Shown here in pieces: positions 1 to 5,535 of a DNA stretch of 5,535 nt (its first letter is position 1; every line of letters starts with the position of its first letter). Both the position numbers and the translations under genes were made by a program. The stretch is from the NCBI GenBank assembly GCA_017883345.1, contig JADGNT010000394.1:1-5535 (forward strand). The letters are read 5' to 3'. The DNA comes from Candidatus Solibacter sp. GTDB taxonomy: Bacteria > Acidobacteriota > Terriglobia > Bryobacterales > Bryobacteraceae. The notes under the pieces are model-generated. The model saw only the letters and a program-made list of their open reading frames with translations. It had not been told where the DNA came from and ran no database searches.

Positions 1-293
1 TATGAATGTCCGCCGTATAAGCGCAAGCGATTGGAAGCTCATCGCTTCCGAGCAATTGCAGTAACGATGCAGGCCGCCGAGGAACCCGGATTGCAGCTTC
101 AAATCCCGAGCCCGTTCACTGGAAGATAAGCCGGCAACGACGACAAGTACCTTGGCGCTCGTAAGTGCCGTGAAACCGTCTTCTCACTCACATTGGCGTA
201 CCGGGCCAACTGGCGGCTTCCGCCCGGGGCTTCCCGGCTGCGGGTTGCTGGTGATAAGGGCTCCCAGAGCCTGGTGTCGTGCTACCCTAAGTT
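1..293. other. Upstream region without a recognisable gene
   Basis: I see no convincing gene here. Frame 1 of the + strand is open from the window edge to a TAA at 127-129 (42 codons), but only about half of these codons end in G or C by my hand count. That is below the strong G/C third-position bias of the genes downstream, and the peptide resembles nothing I know, so an unrecognised gene tail is possible but unsupported. Two small inverted repeats are visible: GGAAGC (33-38) with GCTTCC (44-49) around a 5-nt loop, and CCGGGC (201-206) with GCCCGG (222-227). Neither is followed by a T-run. The promoter of the gene at 294 should lie here, but I could not find a convincing -35/-10 pair. Confidence 0.5.
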
Positions 294-1922
294 ATGGGAA
301 AGGTGCTTGGCCGTTTCGGGCGCGCTGCCCTCGTTTTTCTTTTTCTCTTCTCCGCTGCCGCCGCGCAGCAGACTCCCGCAAAGCGTACGGTTGCGCCCGC
401 TGGCGCGAATGCCGTCGAGCGCTACCTGGATTCCATCCGCGACAACCCATCCTTGCTGCTGGACTTTGTGCGCCGGCTGCCCAAGGGCGCCGACCTGCAC
501 ATCCACATCACCGGGACCGTTTACGCAGAGAGCCTCATTGACTTCGCGGTGCGCGACAACATCTGCATCGACACGCGCACCATGACGGCCGTTCCCCGCG
601 ACGTTCCGCCCGAGGCGGCCCCGCCCGCCGCCGACGGCAAACCCGCTCCGCCGCGCTCGCCCTGCGACGAAACGAAGAACCACGTTCCCGCTGCCCGCGC
701 GCTTTCCGACGTGGTTCTCTACCGCCAGCTCATCGACGCCTGGTCGATGCGCGATTTCGTTCCCACCCAGGGGGAATCGGGCCACGACCATTTCTTCGAC
801 ACCTTCAACAAGTTCTCGGTCGCCAAGAACGGCCACAACGGCGACATGATTGCCGAAATAGTTTCGCGCGCCGCGCACGATCGCGTCAGCTACGTGGAAA
901 TCATGGTCGGTCCCAATAGCGGCGCGGCGGCACGGCTGGGCGCCGGAATGGGCTGGAGCGGCGACATGGCCGCGCAGCGGCAGAAGCTCCTCGACAAGCA
1001 AATCGAGCGCGTGGTCGCCGACGGCCGCATCGCGATCGACCAGGCCGAAGCCCGCATGCGCGAAATCCTGCGCTGCGGTTCGCTCAATGCCGATCCCGGC
1101 TGCAACGTCACCGTGCGTTACCTGTACCAGGTGCCGCGCGGCTTACCACGCGAGCAGGTTTTCGCGGAGATGGTTGCCGGCTTCGAAACGGTCACGGCCG
1201 ATCCGCGCGTGGTCGGCGTGAATCCCGTCATGGCGGAAGACTGGCCCATTCCCATGCGCGACTTCTCGCTCCACATGCGGATGTTCGCGTTCCTCAAGGG
1301 CGTCTATCCGAAGGTCCACCTCAGCCTGCATGCCGGCGAACTGGCGCCGCAGTTGGTGCCGCCGGAAGGACTGCGCTATCACGTCCGCGAATCGGTGGAG
1401 GTCGCCCACGCGGAACGCATCGGGCACGGGACGTCCGTCATGTACGAGCGCGATCCGATTGGGCTGCTGAAGGAGATGGCGGACAAGCAGGTACTCGTGG
1501 AAATTTGCCTGACCAGCAACGACGTCATACTCGGCACGCGCGGCGCCGCCCACCCGCTGGCGATGTACCTGAAGTACGGCGTCCCGGTCGCGCTCGGGAC
1601 GGACGACCTCGGCGTCTCCCGCTCCGACAACACACAGGAGTTTCTCAAGGCGCTGCAGACGTACCGCTTCCGCTACGCGACCCTGAAAACCATGGCCCGC
1701 AACAGCCTCGAGCACGCCTTTGTCGCGGGCGAAAGCTACTGGGCCGATGCGCGCAAGTTTCGTCCGGTAGCGCAATGCGAGGGCGGAGCTACGGCCAAGC
1801 CGTCGGCGACATGCCGGCAATTCCTCGACGCGAACCTTCGCGCCGTTCTGCAAGCGCAGTTGGAGCGCGAGTTCTCCGAATTCGAGGCGCACCCCTACGC
1901 AGAAACTTCTATTCATCAATAA
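294..1922 (+). CDS. Secreted adenosine deaminase-family protein (amidohydrolase superfamily)
   Basis: This 542-residue protein probably hydrolyses adenosine or deoxyadenosine to inosine plus ammonia outside the cytoplasm. Residues 1-24 look like a Sec signal peptide: K3, R7 and R10, a hydrophobic stretch at 11-20, then an Ala run fitting signal peptidase I cleavage after A24. The expected deaminase motifs appear in order: DLHIH (H69, H71, zinc ligands), HAGE (H346 zinc ligand, E349 proton shuttle), RIGHG (H378), VEICLTSN (403-409) and GTDD (D437 zinc ligand, D438). It is longer than the roughly 340-residue cytosolic enzymes because of the leader, a Pro/Ala-rich insertion after the HxH motif (about 87-134) and a C-terminal extension. 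Cys pairs 91/124, 261/270 and 495/507 could form disulfides, which fits export. An in-frame TAA at 288-290 makes ATG 294 the first possible start. No Shine-Dalgarno is visible before it, so leaderless or SD-independent initiation is possible. The family call is firm. Adenosine as substrate is inferred, since related adenine or AMP deaminases share these motifs. Confidence 0.9.
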   Translation: MGKVLGRFGRAALVFLFLFSAAAAQQTPAKRTVAPAGANAVERYLDSIRDNPSLLLDFVRRLPKGADLHIHITGTVYAESLIDFAVRDNICIDTRTMTAVPRDVPPEAAPPAADGKPAPPRSPCDETKNHVPAARALSDVVLYRQLIDAWSMRDFVPTQGESGHDHFFDTFNKFSVAKNGHNGDMIAEIVSRAAHDRVSYVEIMVGPNSGAAARLGAGMGWSGDMAAQRQKLLDKQIERVVADGRIAIDQAEARMREILRCGSLNADPGCNVTVRYLYQVPRGLPREQVFAEMVAGFETVTADPRVVGVNPVMAEDWPIPMRDFSLHMRMFAFLKGVYPKVHLSLHAGELAPQLVPPEGLRYHVRESVEVAHAERIGHGTSVMYERDPIGLLKEMADKQVLVEICLTSNDVILGTRGAAHPLAMYLKYGVPVALGTDDLGVSRSDNTQEFLKALQTYRFRYATLKTMARNSLEHAFVAGESYWADARKFRPVAQCEGGATAKPSATCRQFLDANLRAVLQAQLEREFSEFEAHPYAETSIHQ

Positions 1923-1928
1923 ATTAAT

Positions 1929-1959
1929 GGCAGCCGTTGAAATGCGAGCCCCGGCTGCC
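1929..1959. repeat. 8-bp inverted repeat enclosing the -35 box
   Basis: GGCAGCCG (1929-1936) and CGGCTGCC (1952-1959) are perfect reverse complements separated by 15 nt, with arm centres 23 bp apart. The stem begins 7 nt after the deaminase stop codon. No T-run follows, so it is a poor intrinsic terminator, although it could protect the 3' end of the deaminase mRNA. The -35 box TTGAAA starts immediately after the left arm, and the right arm ends one base before the -10 box. A dimeric regulator could bind here and control the kinase promoter. The repeat is seen directly; its role is inference. Confidence 0.55.
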
Positions 1960-1966
1960 GCATAAT
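1937..1966 (+). promoter_or_regulatory. Predicted sigma70-type promoter of the kinase gene
   Basis: TTGAAA (1937-1942) matches five of six bases of the -35 consensus, and CATAAT (1961-1966) matches five of six of the -10 consensus. The spacer is 18 nt. Transcription should start near 1973, giving a 5' leader of about 58 nt before the kinase ATG at 2031. This is the only good promoter match I found in the gap, and it suggests the kinase is transcribed separately from the upstream deaminase gene. It is a by-eye prediction using enterobacterial consensus sequences. Confidence 0.6.
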
Positions 1967-1969
1967 CCA

Positions 1970-2000
1970 GCAACGTTATCCGCAAGGAGCCCGCAACGTT
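1970..2000. repeat. Direct repeat GCAACGTT x2 in the kinase leader
   Basis: GCAACGTT occurs at 1970-1977 and 1993-2000, 23 bp apart. Each copy contains the palindrome AACGTT. A further GCAA lies between them at 1982-1985, so the three GCAA units are spaced 12 and 11 bp, about one helical turn. The first copy covers the predicted transcription start. This could be a regulator site, but an 8-bp repeat in a short region can arise by chance. Confidence 0.3.
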
Positions 2001-2030
2001 TTTGCGTTTCGGGTTGAGGCCCTCCTTAAA

Positions 2031-5000
2031 ATGACCTGCCCAAGGTGCGGCACACAGAATACCGACTCCGCTTCCAAGTGCTCGCGGTGCGGCATCAGTC
2101 TCGCACTGGGCGGGGACACGGAAACCTTCGCCGGAATTGTGCCCGCCCCGCTTCCTCCCGGGACCGCCGCCGCACCCGCGCCTGCACCGGCGCCGCAGAA
2201 TGCGTCGTTGGCCGACATGGCCACCGCGGGACCATGGGCCGTCGGCATGGGTGGCACATCTGCGGGCGACGAGGTCAACTTCGGCCCCCGCTACAAGATC
2301 CAGCGCATGCTCGGCGAAGGCGGTATGGGCGCGGTTTACAAGGCGTACGACGTCGATCTCGACCGCACCGTTGCGCTCAAGCTGATCCGCCCCGGCCTGG
2401 CCATGGACCCGAATGTCTCGGCGCGCTTCAAGCAGGAACTGCTGCTGGCCAGCAAGATCTCGCACAAGAACATCCTGCGCATTCACGATCTGGGCGACGC
2501 GGCCGGTGTGAAGTTCATTTCCATGGCATACGTCGAGGGGCAGGACCTGCACCAGCTCCTCATTGACAACGGCAAGCTTCCGGTGGAGCGGGCGATGAAG
2601 ATCGCCCGGCAGCTTTGCGCCGCGCTCGACGCCGCGCACGCCGAAGGAGTTGTGCATCGCGATTTCAAGCCGCAGAACATCCTGCTCGATAAGAACGAGC
2701 AGGTGTACGTCACCGATTTCGGACTCGCCAAGTCGCTGGAAAGCGACGCCGGCCTTTCCCGGAGCGGCGAATTCCTGGGCACGCCGCGTTACATGGCGCC
2801 GGAACAGGTGGAGGGCCGCGGTATCGATCACCGGGTGGACCTCTACGCCCTCGGCCTGATCCTCTACGAGATGCTGACCGGCGACGTGCCCTTCCACGCC
2901 GACTCGACCATCCAGCTCATGTACAAACGGGTGAACGAGACGCCCAAGAGTCCCAAGGAGCTCAATCCCGATCTGCCGGACTGGCTGGTGCGCGTGGTCA
3001 TGAAGTGCCTGGAGCGCTATCCCGACAATCGCTACCAGAGCGCGAACGAGATTCTGCGCGATCTCGACAGCGCCACCGCTCCGCCCAAAAGCGGCGCGCG
3101 CAGCATGCAGATCACGCTGCCGCAGCAGGTCTCGATTCCGGGCGGCAAAATCACGCTGGCGATCGGGGCCGTGGTCATCCTGGCAGCGATTGCGCTGGCG
3201 ATTCCCGCGGTGCGGCACCGCGTGTTCCGGACGACCGCGACAAGAGCATCATCGGGCAAGCCGATTTCAGTGTTAGTCGCAGATTTCACCAACCATACCG
3301 GCGACCCGATCTTCGACGGCACTCTGGAACCGATGATGAACGTGGCTTTGGAGGGCGCCAGCTTCATCAACGCCTACAACCGTGGCGCGGCCCGCAACCT
3401 TGCGGCGAAGCTTCCCAACCCCACCGATAAGCTCGATGAACGATCGGCCCGGCTGGTGGCCCTGAGCCAAGGCGTGGCCGCGGTGATTACCGGCGAGATC
3501 AGCCGGCGCGGTGACAAGTACGCGTTGTCGGCCATCGCATTGGATGCGGTCAGCGGCAACGTGCTCGCCCAGGCGGACGTAACGGCGGCCAGTAAAGACG
3601 ACGTTCTTAGCGCGGTCCCCAAACTGATCGCGCCGCTCCGCCAGGCGCTGGGCGACAGCACACCCGAGTCGATCCAGATCGAGAAGGCAGGAGGCGCGTT
3701 CACCGCCACCAACCTGGAGGCCGTGCATCAGTACGGCGTCGGCATGGAACAGCAATTCGCCGGCAAGACCCAGGACGCATTGCAGAGCTTCTCCAATGCC
3801 ACAAAGCTGGATCCGAACTTCGCCCGCGCATACGCCGGAATGGCCGGCATTTCGAGAAACATTGGCAAAATGTCGGACTCCGAGAGCTACATGAAAGTAG
3901 CCATGGAACATGTGGACCGAATGACGGACCGCGAACGGTACCGCGTGCGGGCCGCATACTACATGATGAACGGCAACTGGCAGAAATGCGTGGACGAATT
4001 CAGCGCCCTGGTGAACAGCTATCCAGCCGACAACATCGGACACCTGAACATGGCGGGCTGCTACATGGGACTGCGCAATGTTCCCAAGGCCGTCGAGGCA
4101 GCCCGCAAAGCCGTCGAAATAACTCCCAAGGGTGTTTTGCAGCGGCTGAATCTGTCGTTTTACAGCTCGTATGGCGGCGATTTTGCGGCCGGCGAAAAAG
4201 AGGCGCGGGCGGCCTTGGAACTGAACTCCTCCTCGGAAGTGAGTTACCTCGCGTTGGCCGAAGCCCAGATCGGACAAGGCCAGGTGAGCCAAGCCGCCGA
4301 GACGTACAAGATCCTCGAGAAGATCAGTCCCCTGGGGGCATCGATCGCCAGTTCCGGGCTGGCGGATTTGGCCGTTTACGAAGGACGCTACGCCGACGCC
4401 GTCACACTTCTCGAGAAGGGTGCGGCCGCCGATGTGGCGGCGAAGACCCCGGAGACCGCTGCCGAGAAACTGGCAGCGGTCGCCCACATAGAGCTCTTGC
4501 GCGGACACAAAGCCGCGGCGGTCGCCGCTGCTGATAAAGCCCTGGCAACGAACGAGGGTGGTAAAGTCCGGTTCCTTGCGGCCGAGGTCCTGGCGGACGC
4601 CGGAGAACTGGCGAAAGCGCAAAGAGTAATCGCCCCCCTGCGTTCCGCTCTCCAGTCCGAGCCCCAGTCGTACTTGAAGATCATCGAGGGACTGTCTGCC
4701 GTCCGACGTGGAGATGCGCCCGCAGGGATCAAAGCGCTAACGGAAGCGAACAACATTCTGAACACGTGGATTGGACACTACGAACTCGGTCGCGCGTACC
4801 TGGAAGCGAGTGGGTTCGCAGAAGCCGATTCCGAATTTGACGAGTGCATCCGCCGGCGCGGCGAAGCGCTGGAAATCCTGATGGACAACGTTCCGACGTA
4901 TGGTTACTTCCCGATCGTTTACTTCTACCAGGGGCGGGTACGGGAAGGACTGAAGAGCCCTGGTGCAGCGGACTCCTATCGCACCTACCTGGGCATTCGT

Positions 5001-5060
5001 GAAAAAGCGGGGGAGGACCCTCTGCTTGCCGACATCCGTCGCCGCATCGGCAAACAATAG
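2031..5060 (+). CDS. Membrane Ser/Thr protein kinase with zinc ribbon, TolB-like and TPR regions
   Basis: This 1009-residue protein is a PknB-type (Hanks-type) kinase that phosphorylates Ser/Thr in cytoplasmic targets. Residues 1-21 are a zinc ribbon (CPRC and CSRC pairs: C3, C6, C17, C20), followed by a Pro/Ala-rich linker (about 38-57). The kinase domain spans about 88-346 and looks active: glycine loop GEGGMGAV (95-102), VALK lysine K117, helix-C glutamate E136, HRD catalytic aspartate D211 with K213 and N216, DFG D229, and GTPRYMAPE (250-258). S235, S238, S243, S245 and T251 in or near the activation segment could be autophosphorylated. One membrane helix (about 374-393) separates it from a TolB-N-like domain (about 411-545, opening VLVADFTNHTGDP) and roughly twelve TPR-like repeats (about 564-990), expected outside the cytoplasm. 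The tail may bind proteins or cell-envelope ligands; that role is inferred. No in-frame start codon lies close upstream of ATG 2031. A weak GAGG sits 11 nt before it (2016-2019). The catalytic motif reads HRDFKPQN where Leu or Val is more usual than Phe. Confidence 0.93.
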   Translation: MTCPRCGTQNTDSASKCSRCGISLALGGDTETFAGIVPAPLPPGTAAAPAPAPAPQNASLADMATAGPWAVGMGGTSAGDEVNFGPRYKIQRMLGEGGMGAVYKAYDVDLDRTVALKLIRPGLAMDPNVSARFKQELLLASKISHKNILRIHDLGDAAGVKFISMAYVEGQDLHQLLIDNGKLPVERAMKIARQLCAALDAAHAEGVVHRDFKPQNILLDKNEQVYVTDFGLAKSLESDAGLSRSGEFLGTPRYMAPEQVEGRGIDHRVDLYALGLILYEMLTGDVPFHADSTIQLMYKRVNETPKSPKELNPDLPDWLVRVVMKCLERYPDNRYQSANEILRDLDSATAPPKSGARSMQITLPQQVSIPGGKITLAIGAVVILAAIALAIPAVRHRVFRTTATRASSGKPISVLVADFTNHTGDPIFDGTLEPMMNVALEGASFINAYNRGAARNLAAKLPNPTDKLDERSARLVALSQGVAAVITGEISRRGDKYALSAIALDAVSGNVLAQADVTAASKDDVLSAVPKLIAPLRQALGDSTPESIQIEKAGGAFTATNLEAVHQYGVGMEQQFAGKTQDALQSFSNATKLDPNFARAYAGMAGISRNIGKMSDSESYMKVAMEHVDRMTDRERYRVRAAYYMMNGNWQKCVDEFSALVNSYPADNIGHLNMAGCYMGLRNVPKAVEAARKAVEITPKGVLQRLNLSFYSSYGGDFAAGEKEARAALELNSSSEVSYLALAEAQIGQGQVSQAAETYKILEKISPLGASIASSGLADLAVYEGRYADAVTLLEKGAAADVAAKTPETAAEKLAAVAHIELLRGHKAAAVAAADKALATNEGGKVRFLAAEVLADAGELAKAQRVIAPLRSALQSEPQSYLKIIEGLSAVRRGDAPAGIKALTEANNILNTWIGHYELGRAYLEASGFAEADSEFDECIRRRGEALEILMDNVPTYGYFPIVYFYQGRVREGLKSPGAADSYRTYLGIREKAGEDPLLADIRRRIGKQ

Positions 5061-5084
5061 CGCCGGCCACCACCAGGAAAATAA

Positions 5085-5108
5085 GAATGCCCGGCAAGCC
5101 GGGCATTC
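5085..5108. terminator. Bidirectional intrinsic terminator between convergent genes
   Basis: GAATGCCCGGC (5085-5095) and GCCGGGCATTC (5098-5108) are perfect reverse complements with two bases between them. In RNA this gives about a 10-bp stem with a CAAG-type tetraloop. Read leftward, the stem is followed by TTATTTTCC, a good U-tract, and it begins 25 nt after the stop of the leftward gene at 5134. Read rightward, it lies 24 nt after the kinase stop but is followed only by CTGTTTCG. It should therefore end the leftward transcript efficiently and the kinase transcript less strongly. Confidence 0.85.
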
Positions 5109-5133
5109 CTGTTTCGAACTGCTGTGTGGGTCG

Positions 5134-5535
5134 TTACTGCAACTGCAAACCAGTCCTCTCCACCTGACCGCTGTTCAAATCCAGCTCCAGGATGTAGCAC
5201 CCCGGGGCTGAAATCTTCGTGTCCCAGTTGAAGATGAACTGGTTGTTGGACGTCGCGATGCGGAACGTGCTGCCACCCTTCGCCCCGGTGGTCGGCGAGT
5301 ACAGCACGCTGACCAGGGACGGGGAAGCAGCCTTGGCCAGTGGAGCCTGGATGGGCAGAGGGCACTTTCCACTGATGGTGGACAAGGGGCCAACGGCATA
5401 TAGGACGTTGGCACTCAAGTCGCCCAGGAAGTTGCCGTTGAAGTCCGACAATGTCCACTTGGTCGTGATGGACTTGCTCAGGTTGAAGGCGCCCGAGTAA
5501 GACGTGTCGCCCGCCGCAGTCAACTGCGGCAGGAA
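5134..5535 (-). CDS. C-terminal part of a PxKF-like domain protein, cut by the window edge
   Basis: The last 133 residues are visible, ending in TAA at 5134-5136. The frame stays open to the right edge, so the real start lies outside the window. The segment resembles the PxKF domain, a beta-sandwich-like module at the C-terminus of secreted or surface proteins, often in Acidobacteriota. It shows a SITTKW segment where the family has a SIPVKF-like motif, then LSDFNGNFLGDL, one Cys in GKCP, GGSTFRI, QFIFNWDT, PGCYILELDL and a C-terminal LQLQ. The two Cys residues could form a disulfide outside the cytoplasm. The P of the name-giving motif is replaced by T, and the domain assignment rests on pattern memory. 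The function of the whole protein cannot be told from this end; surface adhesion or a repeat-rich exported protein would be typical. The gene converges on the kinase, with 73 nt between their stop codons and a terminator in the gap. Confidence 0.75.
   Translation of the reverse strand, partial: FLPQLTAAGDTSYSGAFNLSKSITTKWTLSDFNGNFLGDLSANVLYAVGPLSTISGKCPLPIQAPLAKAASPSLVSVLYSPTTGAKGGSTFRIATSNNQFIFNWDTKISAPGCYILELDLNSGQVERTGLQLQ

Noticed and set aside
1..129. Edge-open frame as the tail of a real upstream gene
   Set aside because: Forty-two open codons can easily occur by chance at this GC content, third-position GC is low, and the peptide is unrecognised. I left it as a note rather than a gene.
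282..1001. Open frame on the - strand opposite the deaminase N-terminus
   Set aside because: It is antisense to the signal peptide and HxH region of a well-supported gene and has no recognisable domain.
1929..1959. Hairpin as a standard intrinsic terminator of the deaminase gene
   Set aside because: The stem is followed by GCATAATCC rather than a T-run and has a 15-nt loop, so I treat it as an inverted repeat of unknown role.
1143..3218. Long open frame on the - strand (691 codons)
   Set aside because: It runs opposite the deaminase and kinase genes, which carry complete catalytic motifs, and spans the gap with their promoter. Its product is rich in His, Arg, Val and Ala with no recognisable domain, as expected from antisense reading of GC-biased codons.
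3273..4622. Long open frame on the - strand (449 codons)
   Set aside because: It lies wholly antisense to the TolB-like and TPR part of the kinase gene, and its product shows no known motif. It is a mirror image of third-position GC bias.
294..5060. Deaminase and kinase as one operon or a purine-signalling system
   Set aside because: They are 108 nt apart with a good promoter between them, and nothing in the kinase suggests nucleoside binding. Adjacency alone is not enough.
4985..5458. Alternative - strand frame through the terminator and PxKF region
   Set aside because: It crosses the terminator and the kinase 3' end, and lacks the PxKF-like pattern seen in the frame ending at 5134.
5219..5500. 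Rightward 93-codon frame within the PxKF gene
   Set aside because: It is antisense to the recognised domain, has no known motif and no clear ribosome-binding site.

Overview
The window holds two complete rightward genes and the 3' end of a leftward gene, in GC-rich DNA with a strong G/C preference at third codon positions. Two things point to the phylum Acidobacteriota: a long Ser/Thr kinase that joins a cytoplasmic kinase domain to an extracytoplasmic TolB-like/TPR tail, and a PxKF-like C-terminal domain on the neighbouring gene. This placement is inferred from family knowledge, because there is no rRNA or other marker gene here.

Layout: 1-293 contains no recognisable gene. 294-1922 (+) encodes a secreted adenosine deaminase-family enzyme with all metal and catalytic residues present. 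1923-2030 is a 108-nt gap with a good sigma70-type promoter (TTGAAA, 18 nt, CATAAT). An 8-bp inverted repeat encloses its -35 box, and a repeated GCAACGTT motif lies near the predicted transcription start. 2031-5060 (+) encodes a 1009-residue membrane Ser/Thr protein kinase: zinc ribbon, Pro/Ala linker, complete kinase domain, one membrane helix, TolB-N-like domain and about twelve TPR-like repeats. 5085-5108 is a perfect hairpin terminator shared by convergent genes; its best U-tract serves the leftward gene. 5134-5535 (-) is the C-terminal end of a probably secreted protein with a PxKF-like domain, running off the right edge.

The genes do not look like one pathway. The deaminase would act on (deoxy)adenosine outside the cytoplasm, probably for nucleoside salvage. 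The kinase would link an extracytoplasmic protein-binding region to cytoplasmic phosphorylation. The promoter between them suggests separate transcription. I found no mobile element, CRISPR array, tRNA or rRNA, and no clear new multi-gene system. The most interesting points are the ADA2-like cysteine-bounded insertion in the deaminase and the symmetrical sequences around the kinase promoter.
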